In this document: piece after piece, positions 41,368 to 50,769 of the stretch | Numbering within the stretch: the first letter of the stretch is position 1 | Layout of the letters: each line of letters begins with the position of its first letter | Assembly: GCA_963805495.1 (NCBI GenBank) | Contig: CAWDUQ010000005.1 | Coordinates: forward strand, 186,001-250,000 | Reading direction: 5' to 3' | Length of the DNA stretch: 64,000 nucleotides | Source of the DNA: DAHUXD01 sp963805495 | GTDB taxonomy: Bacteria > Acidobacteriota > Thermoanaerobaculia > UBA5066 > Gp7-AA6 | Notes under the pieces: model-generated | Told to the model about the DNA's origin: nothing | Databases searched by the model: none | Seen by the model: the letters and a program-made list of their open reading frames with translations, nothing else | Translations under genes and position numbers: made by a program

Positions 41368-42461
41368 GCGTTGGCGAACCGGCGGTATTCGACGCCCAGG
41401 ATCAGGCCGATGGCGAGGAACGCGGTCGCGACCGAGGAGCCGCCGTAGGACACGAGCGGCAGCGGGATGCCCGTCGTGGGAGCAAGGCCGATCATCATCG
41501 ACGCGTTGATGACGACCGAGAAGAACATCATCCCCGTGAGGCCGAGGACGAGAAACACTCCTCCGCGGTCGCGCGCGGTCCCGGCGAGCTTCATGGCCCG
41601 CAGGAAGAGGGCCGCGAAGAGTCCGAGAACCAGGATGACGCCGAGGAACCCCCACTCCTCGGCGATGACGGCGAGGATGAAGTCCGTGTGCTGGACCGGC
41701 AGGAACCGCAGCTGGCTCTGCGTTCCGCTTCGGAAGCCCTTGCCCGAAAATCCGCCCGACCCGACCGCGATCTTCGACTGCCGCACCTGGTATCCCGAGC
41801 CGAGAAGGTCGCTGTCGGGGTTGAGAAACGTCCCGATGCGCGCCTTCTGGTAGTCCTTGAGCAGGAACCAGCCGATGCCGAGGGCCACGGCGACGATCAG
41901 GGCGATGGCGATCCAGCCCCGCGCCGGCAGTCCTCCGAAGTACAGCCCGACGAACAGCAGCGGCAGGAACGTGATCGCCAGGCCCATGTCCGGCTGCAGG
42001 AAGACGAGGAAGACCGGCAATCCCACGATGGCGCCGAGCTTGAAGAGGGTCCCGAAGTGCAGGCGGACGTCGTCCTCGTTCTCGAAGAGATACGCGACGA
42101 GCAGCGCCGTCGCGATCTTCGAAAGCTCCGCCGGCTGAAACTGGAGCTGGCCGACGCGGATCCAGGACCGCACGTTCGCGATGCTCTCCCCGAAGAAGAG
42201 GAGGTAGACGAGGGGCAGCAGGCAAACGCAGTAGATGGCGAAGGAGAACTTCAGGAGCATCCGGTAGTCGAAGAAGATCGTGACGGTCATCCCGGCGAGC
42301 CCCACGCCGACCAGGATCGCCTGCTTGACGGCGAGCCCCTCGTAGCGGGTCCCCGTCGTCGCGGACGCGATGAAGAGCACGCCGAGCGCGGCGAGCGCCA
42401 GGGCACAGCCGAGGACCACGAGGTCGATCCGCCGCGAGCTCGGAAGCACCCGCGCGATCAC
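41364..42461 (-). CDS. rodA: Rod-shape SEDS peptidoglycan glycosyltransferase RodA
   Basis: 365 residues with about ten hydrophobic segments. SEDS-family blocks are visible: SWIRVGQLQFQPAELSKIAT near 125-144, FLQPDMGLAITFLPL near 182, and the C-terminal TGIPLPLVSYGGSSVATAFL near 330-349. RodA polymerises lipid II during elongation together with PBP2 (mrdA), whose gene precedes it. RodA rather than FtsW is indicated by position between mrdA and rng in an mre cluster. GTG start, GTGA overlap with mrdA. Confidence 0.92.
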   Translation of the reverse strand: MIARVLPSSRRIDLVVLGCALALAALGVLFIASATTGTRYEGLAVKQAILVGVGLAGMTVTIFFDYRMLLKFSFAIYCVCLLPLVYLLFFGESIANVRSWIRVGQLQFQPAELSKIATALLVAYLFENEDDVRLHFGTLFKLGAIVGLPVFLVFLQPDMGLAITFLPLLFVGLYFGGLPARGWIAIALIVAVALGIGWFLLKDYQKARIGTFLNPDSDLLGSGYQVRQSKIAVGSGGFSGKGFRSGTQSQLRFLPVQHTDFILAVIAEEWGFLGVILVLGLFAALFLRAMKLAGTARDRGGVFLVLGLTGMMFFSVVINASMMIGLAPTTGIPLPLVSYGGSSVATAFLAIGLILGVEYRRFANA

Positions 42462-44347
42462 GGTTTCTCCCGAAGGCCGACCGGCGCGACACCCGCGGCC
42501 GGGGCCGCCGTTCCCGCGCTCAGCGCGGTGGCGGGAGGCGTCGTGGCCGTCCCGAAGCGCGCCTCGAAGAGCGCCTTCGCCAGGGGCGCCGCCGCGAGGT
42601 TGCCGTGGCCGCCGTGCTCGACGAAGACCACGACGACCATTTGCGGGTCGTCGACCGGACCGAACCCGGCGAACCAGGCGTGGTCCTGAAGCCGCGCGCG
42701 GTCCGCGCCGGCCCGGATCGTCGCCTCGCGGCCGATGACCTGCACCGTGCCCGTCTTGCCCCCCATCTCGACGCCGTTCGCCCGCGAGCCGTAGGCCGTG
42801 CCGCCCGGCTCGTTGACCACCGCCCACATGGCGTTCTTGACGATGTCGAGCTTGTCGGGGGAAAGGCGCAGCGCGTCGCGGAACTCGGCCTTGTAGCGCA
42901 GCTGCTCGCCCGTCCGCGGGTCCTGCGAGGAGTAGAAGAGGTGCGGCGTGGGCAACCGTCCGTCCTCGACGATGCCGGAGAGGGCCCGGGCAACCTGCAT
43001 CGACGTCACGAGGAGCGGCCCCTGGCCGATCGAGACCGAGATCGTCTCGCTCGGGTACCAGCGCGCGCCCCGTCGGGTCTTCGCCCACTCCTCGGATGGC
43101 ACGAGGCCCGACTTCTCGTAGGCCAGGTCGACGCCGGTCGGTTGTCCGAACCCGAACGAGGTCGCGATCTCGCTGATGCGGTCGATCTCGAGGCGGCGGC
43201 CGAGGTTGTAGAAGTAGATGTCGCACGACAGCTTGATCGCGTCGCGGAGGTTGACCCAGCCGTGCCCGCCCCTCTTGTGGCAGTGGAACTCGCGACCGTA
43301 GAAGACGGCGTGGCCGGGACAGAAGATCTTCGCCTCGGGGTCGACGAGGTTCAACGCGAGCGCGCCGTAGGCCAGGAACACCTTGAAGACCGACCCCGGC
43401 GAGTACATGTTCTGGATCGTCCGGTTCTGCAGCGGCCGGTCCGGGTTCTCGAGGAGGCCCGTCCACTCCGACGACGTCACCCGGCGCGTGAACCAGTTGG
43501 GGTCGTAGGAGGGCGAGGACACGAGCGCGAGGATCTCGCCGGTCCGGGGGTCCATCGCGACGACGGTGCCCACGCGGTCCCGGAAGTACTCCTCGGCCAC
43601 TTCCTGGAGCTTGAGGTCGAGCGTCAGGAAGAGGTTCTGCCCGGGCCTGGCCTCGAGCCGGTTGGCCTCCGACACCTCCCGGCCGTGCGAGTCGACGATG
43701 ACGCGCCGCTCGCCGTTGGCCCCGGCCAGCAGGCGCTGGTAGGCGCTCTCGATCCCCTTCTGCCCGATCCAGTCACCCACCTGGTAGACGCCCGAGGCCG
43801 CCTTGATCTGCTCGGGGGTGGCCTCGGCGAGATACCCGAGCGCATGCGCCGCCGCGTCGCCGTGCTTGTAGAGCCGGCGCTGCGAGACCGTGATGGCGAA
43901 TTCCGGGTGCTCGATCGCCCGCGCCTCGACCGCGGCCACCTCCTCGATGCCGAGGTTCTCGGCGATCGGGATCGGGACGAACTCGGGCGCCCGCAGGCCG
44001 CGCTCGACGCGCGACGCGACCTCCTCGCGCGAAAGGCCCAGGAGCTCGACCGCGAAGTCGATCGACGCCTCGATGTCCTTCGCCTCGCGGCGGTACAGGT
44101 GGAGGGTGTAGGCCGGCTCGTTCTCGACGAGAGGGGCGCCGTTGCGGTCGAGGACGTAGCCGCGCGGCGCGGTGATCTTGACCGCCCGGATGCGGTTGTT
44201 CTCCGAGAGAGAGAAGTAGTACTCGCCGCGGACGATCTGGACGAACCAGTATGCGATCGCCAGCGCCGAGAGCACCGCGCCCACCACCACGCGCGAGACT
44301 TCGACGCGGCGCACGAGCGCCTGGCGGTCTTCGCGGATCCTCAGCAT
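42458..44347 (-). CDS. mrdA: Penicillin-binding protein 2 (elongation transpeptidase)
   Basis: 629 residues. One N-terminal membrane anchor (about 18-40), a pedestal domain containing ITAPRGYVLDRNGAPLVENE near 59, and the transpeptidase domain from about 250. Active-site motifs are SPGSVFK near 314 (Ser nucleophile), SCD near 363 and KTGT near 529. It cross-links lateral wall peptidoglycan and activates RodA in the elongasome. The Ala/Pro/Thr-rich C-tail after 595 is probably flexible. It lies 43 nt after mreD. Confidence 0.94.
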   Translation of the reverse strand: MLRIREDRQALVRRVEVSRVVVGAVLSALAIAYWFVQIVRGEYYFSLSENNRIRAVKITAPRGYVLDRNGAPLVENEPAYTLHLYRREAKDIEASIDFAVELLGLSREEVASRVERGLRAPEFVPIPIAENLGIEEVAAVEARAIEHPEFAITVSQRRLYKHGDAAAHALGYLAEATPEQIKAASGVYQVGDWIGQKGIESAYQRLLAGANGERRVIVDSHGREVSEANRLEARPGQNLFLTLDLKLQEVAEEYFRDRVGTVVAMDPRTGEILALVSSPSYDPNWFTRRVTSSEWTGLLENPDRPLQNRTIQNMYSPGSVFKVFLAYGALALNLVDPEAKIFCPGHAVFYGREFHCHKRGGHGWVNLRDAIKLSCDIYFYNLGRRLEIDRISEIATSFGFGQPTGVDLAYEKSGLVPSEEWAKTRRGARWYPSETISVSIGQGPLLVTSMQVARALSGIVEDGRLPTPHLFYSSQDPRTGEQLRYKAEFRDALRLSPDKLDIVKNAMWAVVNEPGGTAYGSRANGVEMGGKTGTVQVIGREATIRAGADRARLQDHAWFAGFGPVDDPQMVVVVFVEHGGHGNLAAAPLAKALFEARFGTATTPPATALSAGTAAPAAGVAPVGLREKP

Positions 44348-44390
44348 GACGAGGCCGCCCTCCGCAGCTCGAGCCCGTGCGGTCTGGCTC

Positions 44391-44894
44391 TCATCGCAGC
44401 CTCCGGAGCTGCCGCCGCTTCCACCAGTCGTGCCACGGAAAATTCCACGCGGCCTCGAGGGCGCCTCCGGCCACGCCGGTCGCCGCCGCGCGCCAGAGGG
44501 CCTCGGGCGAGAGGATGACGATCGGCGCCTGCGCCAGCAGCGCCGACAGGAGAGCGACGATCGCCTCGTTGGCGAGCGAGGCCACGGCGAGCGCCGCGCC
44601 CACCGCCAGCGCCCCCCCGAAGACCACGCGCACCGAGACGAGCGTCAGCGCGTATCCCAGCATCGCCTTGGCGAAGGCGTTCATCCCGAGCAGCGGCTGC
44701 GAGATCGCGTCCTCGGCGAAGCCGGCGCACGCCCCCGCAAGGACCGCCCGCACGAAGTCGCCGCTCCGGGCGACCATCGCGGTCGCGAGCAGGAACCAGT
44801 CGACCGGCAGCAGGTGACGGTACCTCGAGCCCCCCGTGAAGAACTCGAGGACCGCGGCCGCCGCGAGCAGCAGCGCGATCCGGGACGCCTTCAC
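44391..44894 (-). CDS. mreD: Rod-shape determining protein MreD
   Basis: 167 residues with five or six hydrophobic segments. It starts MKASRIALLLAAAAVLEFF and contains the MreD-type block LLPVDWFLLATAMVARSGDF followed by GFAEDAISQPLLGMNAFAKA near 58-77. It links MreC/MreB to the membrane part of the elongasome. Family similarity is weak in general, so the name rests on length, topology and its place between mreC and mrdA. The GTG start overlaps the mreC stop as GTGA. Confidence 0.85.
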   Translation of the reverse strand: MKASRIALLLAAAAVLEFFTGGSRYRHLLPVDWFLLATAMVARSGDFVRAVLAGACAGFAEDAISQPLLGMNAFAKAMLGYALTLVSVRVVFGGALAVGAALAVASLANEAIVALLSALLAQAPIVILSPEALWRAAATGVAGGALEAAWNFPWHDWWKRRQLRRLR

Positions 44895-45775
44895 CGCGCG
44901 GCACCCTTCCCGACCTCCGGGTTCTCGCGGATCGCGGGGGACGGCGCGAGCAGGAGCACGTCCGTCAGGCGCGCGAAGTCCGCGCTCGGCTCGACGCGGA
45001 TCTGCAGGAACATCTTGCTGCCGCGCTCGACCGACGCGACGATCCCGATCGGAACGCCGCGCGGGTAGATGCCGTCGATGCCGGCCGATTCGACGAGGTC
45101 ACCCCGGGCGACCGAGGACGTCGTCGCGATGTTGTTCAAGGTCATCGCGCCCCGGCCGTCGCCCCGCACGACCCCCAGCTCGCCGGTGCGGGCGAGACGC
45201 GCCCCCGCCGCCGCCGAGGCGTCGAGAAGCAGCTGCGCCCGCGACACCGAGCGCCCGACGACCACGACGCGTCCGACGAGCCCCGCGGGAACGGCAAGCG
45301 GCGATCCGGCGACGACGCCGTCGGCGGACCCGGCGCCGACGAGCGCGCTGTACAGACCCGAGCGCCGCTCGAGCAGCAGGATCGGGACGCTGCCCACGAT
45401 CCCGGGCAGCGAGGAGCCCTCGTTCACGAGCCGCCGGTCCGACGCGGTCTGCCGCGCCTCCGCCCGCAGGCGGAAGAGCTCCCGGTCCCGCGCCTCGAGG
45501 TCGCGGCGGAGCCTCTCGTTCTCGGTGCGCGCGGTGAAGAGCTCGCCCGCCGACTGGAGCCCGCCCGAGACGCCCTGCGACACGGCCGAGACGGCCGACG
45601 CGAGCGGCGCCGAAAGGGTCAGGATCCAGGACTGCAGGACCGTGCCGCGGCCGCCCCGCCCCGACGCCTGGGCCGAGAGAATCAGGACGCACGCCACCAG
45701 CACCGTGACGAGCACCACCCCGCCCCGACGGGGACTGACCGCGGCGATCTCGGCTCGCGGATTCTGGGTTCTCAT
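44891..45775 (-). CDS. mreC: Rod-shape determining protein MreC
   Basis: 294 residues. One N-terminal membrane segment (VVLVTVLVACVLILSA near 20-35), a coiled coil near 75-112 (TARTENERLRRDLEARDREL) and a periplasmic beta-barrel domain with VGAGSADGVVAGSPLAVPAG near 147-166 and GDLVESAGIDGIYPRGVPIG near 223-242. MreC bridges the cytoplasmic MreB filament to PBP2. It lies 109 nt behind mreB. Confidence 0.92.
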   Translation of the reverse strand: MRTQNPRAEIAAVSPRRGGVVLVTVLVACVLILSAQASGRGGRGTVLQSWILTLSAPLASAVSAVSQGVSGGLQSAGELFTARTENERLRRDLEARDRELFRLRAEARQTASDRRLVNEGSSLPGIVGSVPILLLERRSGLYSALVGAGSADGVVAGSPLAVPAGLVGRVVVVGRSVSRAQLLLDASAAAGARLARTGELGVVRGDGRGAMTLNNIATTSSVARGDLVESAGIDGIYPRGVPIGIVASVERGSKMFLQIRVEPSADFARLTDVLLLAPSPAIRENPEVGKGAAR

Positions 45776-45884
45776 GGGCAGTCAGGCGACAGGCGGCGGA
45801 CGGCGGACGGCAAGGCAAAGGCAGGGGTCGCGCCGGACATGACTTATCGGACTCCTGCCTCCTGCATTCCGCCTCCCGGCGTCC

Positions 45885-46910
<1,026 letters not shown>

Positions 46911-46926
46911 ACGAAACCTCCCTCGA

Positions 46927-46954
46927 GGAGTATCGGGGTTCGAGCTCCGGACAA
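46927..46954 (-). promoter_or_regulatory. Candidate promoter of the mre operon
   Basis: On the minus strand, TTGTCC (complement of 46949-46954), a 16-nt spacer and TACTCC (complement of 46927-46932), followed by the GGAGG ribosome site and TTG start of mreB. The region lies in the 91-bp gap behind the FecR-domain gene, so mre genes may also be read from upstream. Confidence 0.4.
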
Positions 46955-47001
46955 CCCGCCCGGAGCGCGAAACTCGAGTCTCGCCCGTCGAACACCCCGC
47001 A

Positions 47002-48444
47002 TCATAGCGACTCGACGAAAACCCGGACTCTCCGCACCGTCTCGTTGCCCGAAGCGTCGACCGATTTGACCACCAGGACGGCGGCTCCGTCGCGCTCGAC
47101 CGTGATCGTCTTCTTGAAGGACCCGTCCGGCTCGACGTCCGCCGGCTCGGCGTTGACCGTCACGATGGCGCCGGGCTCGGTCTTGCCGTAGATCAGGAAG
47201 AGGTTGCCCATCTGCTGCGGGGGAAACACGGTCAACTCGGGCGCCACGTTGTCGCCGGTGCCCGACGCGATCGGCTCGAGCATCATCTTGAAGCGCCGCA
47301 CGAAGCTCCAGTCGGAGGTCAGGCCCGTCGAGTCGATGGCCGCCACGCGCCAGAAGTACGAACCCTCTTTCGACACCTTGACGCGCGCCTGGGGCTGCAC
47401 GCGGTCGTCGAGGTCGACCTCGGTGGCGTCCGGGACGAAGAGCCTGGAGCGGGAGATCTGCAGCCGGTAGCGGGTCGCCTCCGCAACCTTCGTCCACTTC
47501 AGGTCCACCTGGTCGCCCGTCTTCAGGTCGTAGATCCGGTTGTCGGCCGGCAGGATCGGCTGCGGCGAGTCCGGCAGCGTCTCCTTGGCGCTGAACTGGC
47601 GCGTCGCCGCCGCGGCCGCGATGCGCTCCCGTCCCTCGAGAACCACGGTCTCCTTGCCGGTCGAGACCGTCGTGCGCCCGCGGAAGTTCGTCACCTCCGT
47701 CTTGTCGCCCGGGGCCACGTCGACCGACACGCGCGAATCGCGATCGATCGCCGCGACCGCCGCGTCGGTATCGACGGTCGACGACGCGTTCGACGTGTAG
47801 ACGTTGACCGCGCCGGAGACGATCTTGATCTGGCTGCCCGGCGATTCCGAGGAGACCGGGCGGCGGCACTCGAAGAGGGAGCCGGGACGGATCGTGTACA
47901 GGGTGCCGTCGAAGAACATGATCTCGGCCGAGCCGGTCTTGCCGGCCTTCACGAAGTCGCCGTCGAAGAGGGGCTGCCGCTGCCGCGCGGGCTCGAAGGT
48001 CGAGCGGCCGGCGCGCTGCAGCGAGACGTCCCCTTCGACGAAGATGAACGACGCATCGCCCTGCTCGCCCTGGGCCGAGCCGCCGAGGGCCCGGCGCGAG
48101 TACGACTGCGATTCGACGGCGAGCCGGAACGCCTCCTCGAAGCGCGAAGCGGTGAAGGACTCGCGGGCGTCGCGGAGGAAGTCGCGCGCCTGGGCGACGT
48201 TGGAGCCGGGCCGCACGGCGCCGACCGCGCGGGTCGCGCGGGAGAGCACCGATTCGGCCTCGGCGATCTCGACGCGGGCGCGCTCCTGGGGCGAGCGGCG
48301 GCCCCGGGTGTAGAGCAGGTAGCCGACAATCCCGGCTACGACCAGCAGCCCGAGAATCAACCCCCACTGTCGGATCCTCTGGATCGGGATGACGAACCAG
48401 TCCAGATCCGTGCCGGCTGGCTGGCCGGCCTTCCGTTTGCGCAT
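47002..48444 (-). CDS. FecR-domain envelope protein with Ig/FnIII-like modules
   Basis: 480 residues. A cytoplasmic 27-residue N-tail and one membrane segment (WGLILGLLVVAGIVGYLLYT near 27-46), then a helical segment near 50-120, a FecR-type domain near 130-260 (GDFVKAGKTGSAEIMFFDGT; SGAVNVYTSNASSTVDTD) and C-terminal FnIII/Ig-like modules near 305-480 (SYFWRVAAIDSTGLTSDWSF; VTVNAEPADVEPDGSFKKTI). There is no TonB receptor or sigma factor nearby, so it is not an iron-signalling FecR. It looks like a single-pass periplasmic structural or wall-binding protein, placed just before mreB on the same strand. CGGGAG precedes the ATG. Confidence 0.75.
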   Translation of the reverse strand: MRKRKAGQPAGTDLDWFVIPIQRIRQWGLILGLLVVAGIVGYLLYTRGRRSPQERARVEIAEAESVLSRATRAVGAVRPGSNVAQARDFLRDARESFTASRFEEAFRLAVESQSYSRRALGGSAQGEQGDASFIFVEGDVSLQRAGRSTFEPARQRQPLFDGDFVKAGKTGSAEIMFFDGTLYTIRPGSLFECRRPVSSESPGSQIKIVSGAVNVYTSNASSTVDTDAAVAAIDRDSRVSVDVAPGDKTEVTNFRGRTTVSTGKETVVLEGRERIAAAAATRQFSAKETLPDSPQPILPADNRIYDLKTGDQVDLKWTKVAEATRYRLQISRSRLFVPDATEVDLDDRVQPQARVKVSKEGSYFWRVAAIDSTGLTSDWSFVRRFKMMLEPIASGTGDNVAPELTVFPPQQMGNLFLIYGKTEPGAIVTVNAEPADVEPDGSFKKTITVERDGAAVLVVKSVDASGNETVRRVRVFVESL

Positions 48445-48537
48445 AAACTCCCGAGACTACGAGACTTATCCTGCTGACTTATAACACACTTGCGTCATTT
48501 TCGGCAGTGGTCAACCGGCCCAACCGACGCATCCGTT

Positions 48538-48651
48538 CGCGGCGCGAGGAGTCTCCGCGGCGGCAGCGGAGGAGCCTCGCGCCGCGGGAGCGGGCGGGCG
48601 GCCGGGGTCCAGCCCTGCGGGCGAGCCGCAGGGCGGTGCGCCGGAGGCGCA
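48538..48651 (+). repeat. Three consecutive GC hairpins in a divergent intergenic region
   Basis: Hairpin 1 (48538-48586): arms CGCGGCGCGAGG and CCTCGCGCCGCG, 12 perfect pairs, a 3x3 internal loop, then CTCCGC/GCGGAG. Hairpin 2 (48613-48633): CCCTGCGG and CCGCAGGG around GCGAG. Hairpin 3 (48637-48651): TGCGCC and GGCGCA around GGA. They sit between the FecR-domain gene and the ppiD-like gene and differ from the A/B repeats found behind genes. No U-tract. Confidence 0.75.
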
Positions 48652-48669
48652 GGACGCCGGGCGCCCGGC

Positions 48670-48689
48670 CGCGACGGTATATAGTCGCG
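48670..48689 (+). promoter_or_regulatory. Putative -10 of the ppiD-like gene inside an inverted repeat
   Basis: TATAGT (48680-48685; TATATA overlaps at 48678) lies inside a dyad CGCGAC ... GTCGCG with an 8-nt centre. The dyad could be an operator that masks the -10. A GGAGAAAGAGG ribosome site and the ATG at 48721 follow. Confidence 0.4.
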
Positions 48690-48720
48690 CGTTCTCGATT
48701 TCTGGAGAAAGAGGTTCTCG

Positions 48721-50673
48721 ATGCTCAAAACGATGCGTAACAGCTTCCACCACCTCAAATGGACGCTGTTCGTCGTGATCGCGGTCTTCATCCTCGGCTT
48801 CGTCTTCTTCTCCGGCTCGGACCCCGAGGGCGCCTCGACCCAGGTCGTCGCGAAGGTCGGCAAGGAGCGGATCACCGCCGTCGAGTTCGACCGCCAGTAC
48901 CGCGCCCAGGTGGAGCGATACCGCCAGATGTACCAGGGCAACTTCTCGCCCGAGCTCGAACGGGCGCTCGATCTGCCGCGCAACGTCCTCGACTCGATGA
49001 TCGAGCGGATGCTCCGCCTCGAGTCGGCCCGGCGCATGAACCTCTCGGTCTCCGACGAGGAGCTCGCCCAGAAGATCGTGACGCTGCCGTACTTCCAGGA
49101 AAACAACCAGTTCATCGGGCGCGAGAAGTACGAGCAGATGCTCCGCGCCAACCGCCTCGTGCCCGAGCAGTTCGAAAGCGAGGTCCGCGAGGACATGCTT
49201 CTCGCCAAATACGGGGAGCTCGTCAAGGCGTCCGTCGTCGTTCCGGAGGCGGAGATCCTCCGCGAATACGCGGCCAAGAACGACAAGGCCACGATCGAAT
49301 ACATGGTCGTCCCCTCGAGCCGGATCGAAAGCTCGGCGCAGCCGACCGACGCCGACCTCCAGGCGTACCTCGACAAGCACAAGGACCACTACCGCACGGC
49401 CGTCCAGCGCCGGCTCAAGTACCTGCTGGTCGACAAGGCCAAGATCCGCGCGAAGACCAAGCCTTCGGAAGCCGACGTCGCGGCCGAGTACGAGAAGCGG
49501 AAAGACACCTTTGCGGTCCCCGAGCAGGTCAACGTGGCGCACATCCTCGTCGCGGTCAAGCCCGATGGCGGACCGAAAGCCGACGAGGTCGCCAAGGCCA
49601 GGGCCGAGAACCTCGCCGCGCGGGCGCGGGTCAAGGGCGCCGACTTCGCGAAGCTCGCCAACGAGAACACCGACGATCCGAGCGGCAAGACGAACGGCGG
49701 CCAGCTTCCCCCGTTCTCCCGCGGCCAGATGGTGCCCGAGTTCGAGGCGCAGGCCTTCGCGATGGAGCCCGGCGAGATCCGCGGCCCGATCAAGACGCAG
49801 TTCGGCTACCACATCATCAAGTTCAACTCGAAAACTCCGGCCCGGACGCGTTCCCTCGACGAGGCGCGGCCGCAATTGATGGCCGAGCTCACCGAAAAGC
49901 TCGCCACGGGCGAGGTCGACCGGATCGCGCGCGAGCTTTCCGAGAAGCTGAAGAAGATGTCCTCGGCGACCGACGAGGAGCTGCGCAAGCTCCAGACCGA
50001 CGTCGTCAACCTCAACACCACCGAGTGGGCGGCCAAGGGCGACCCGATCCCGGGCATCGGCGCCAACCAGAAGTTCGCGGACGAGGCCTGGGGGCTGTCG
50101 ATCGGAAAAGTCTCCGCGACGCCCGTCCCGACCGCGCGGGGCACGGTATTCGTCAAGGCCTCCGAGGAGCGGCCCGCCGGCTTGCCGGCCTTCGCGGAGT
50201 TGAAGCCCCGACTCGAGCAGGACTGGAAGGCCGAGCGCCGCGAGAAAGACGCGCTCGCGCAGCTCGAGCCCGCCGCCAAGGAGCTTTCGGCCGGCGCCAC
50301 GCTCGCGACCCTCGCGCCCCGCTACGGAACCGAAGTGAAGACGACGACCGAGTTCGGCCCCGGAGGGCCGGTCCCCGAGATCGGCGCCGCACCCGAGCTC
50401 GTCGCGGCCGTCTTCCGGACGCCGCAGGGCCAGGCCGGCCCGCCGATTGCGGTTCCGACGGGATTCGTGCTCTTCCGCGTGCTGAGCCGCACCGAGGGCA
50501 GCCGCGAAGCCATGCAGGCGCAGAAGGAACAGCTGCGCGAGACGATCCGCGCCCGCGAGGCCGAACGGCTGACGCGCTCGTATCTCGCGCAGATGCGCTC
50601 GGAGCAGAAGGTCGAGGTCAACGACCAGCTGCTGTCGAGCTTCGTGCGCGACACCGGCGGGCGGCGGAGTTAG
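48721..50673 (+). CDS. PpiD/SurA-like periplasmic peptidyl-prolyl isomerase
   Basis: 650 residues. A short cytoplasmic N-end and one membrane anchor (WTLFVVIAVFILGFVFFSG near 14-32) are followed by a SurA/PpiD N-terminal helical chaperone domain near 45-200 and a parvulin rotamase domain near 258-365 (EQVNVAHILVAVKPDGG; GGQLPPFSRGQMVPEFEAQA; IKTQFGYHIIKF). A second, degenerate rotamase-like region spans about 440-590. It should help fold outer-membrane proteins at the exit of Sec, matching the several barrel proteins encoded here. It has a good ribosome site, unlike many neighbours. Confidence 0.88.
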   Translation: MLKTMRNSFHHLKWTLFVVIAVFILGFVFFSGSDPEGASTQVVAKVGKERITAVEFDRQYRAQVERYRQMYQGNFSPELERALDLPRNVLDSMIERMLRLESARRMNLSVSDEELAQKIVTLPYFQENNQFIGREKYEQMLRANRLVPEQFESEVREDMLLAKYGELVKASVVVPEAEILREYAAKNDKATIEYMVVPSSRIESSAQPTDADLQAYLDKHKDHYRTAVQRRLKYLLVDKAKIRAKTKPSEADVAAEYEKRKDTFAVPEQVNVAHILVAVKPDGGPKADEVAKARAENLAARARVKGADFAKLANENTDDPSGKTNGGQLPPFSRGQMVPEFEAQAFAMEPGEIRGPIKTQFGYHIIKFNSKTPARTRSLDEARPQLMAELTEKLATGEVDRIARELSEKLKKMSSATDEELRKLQTDVVNLNTTEWAAKGDPIPGIGANQKFADEAWGLSIGKVSATPVPTARGTVFVKASEERPAGLPAFAELKPRLEQDWKAERREKDALAQLEPAAKELSAGATLATLAPRYGTEVKTTTEFGPGGPVPEIGAAPELVAAVFRTPQGQAGPPIAVPTGFVLFRVLSRTEGSREAMQAQKEQLRETIRAREAERLTRSYLAQMRSEQKVEVNDQLLSSFVRDTGGRRS

Positions 50674-50683
50674 CGGTCTTCCG

Positions 50684-50748
50684 GTCGTAGGGGCGGCCCT
50701 TTCGGCCGCCCGTCTTCGGAGGGCGGGGACGAGCCCCGCCCCTACGAC
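50684..50748 (+). repeat. Composite dyad repeat between ppiD-like gene and ruvA
   Basis: The clearest copy of the repeat. Hairpin B (GGGCGGCC, loop CTTTC, GGCCGCCC; 50691-50711) and hairpin A (GGGCGGGG, loop ACGAG, CCCCGCCC; 50721-50741) are enclosed by an outer 7-bp stem GTCGTAG (50684-50690) with CTACGAC (50742-50748). The whole 65-nt element can fold into a three-way junction. It ends 10 nt before the ruvA -10. Confidence 0.85.
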
Positions 50749-50757
50749 GAGGCCCGC

Positions 50758-50763
50758 TAGAAT
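50758..50763 (+). promoter_or_regulatory. Putative -10 of ruvA
   Basis: TAGAAT ends 6 nt before the ATG at 50770, with no ribosome site, identical in sequence and spacing to the lhr element. Confidence 0.5.
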
Positions 50764-50769
50764 CGCTCC

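Noticed and set aside
47002..48444. FecR anti-sigma regulator of iron uptake
   Set aside because: No sigma factor or TonB-dependent receptor next to it, and C-terminal FnIII-like modules are atypical for FecR.
48490..48684. Small ORF upstream of the ppiD-like gene
   Set aside because: Its frame runs through the three hairpins and encodes Gly/Arg/Ala repeats; the DNA structure explains the sequence better.
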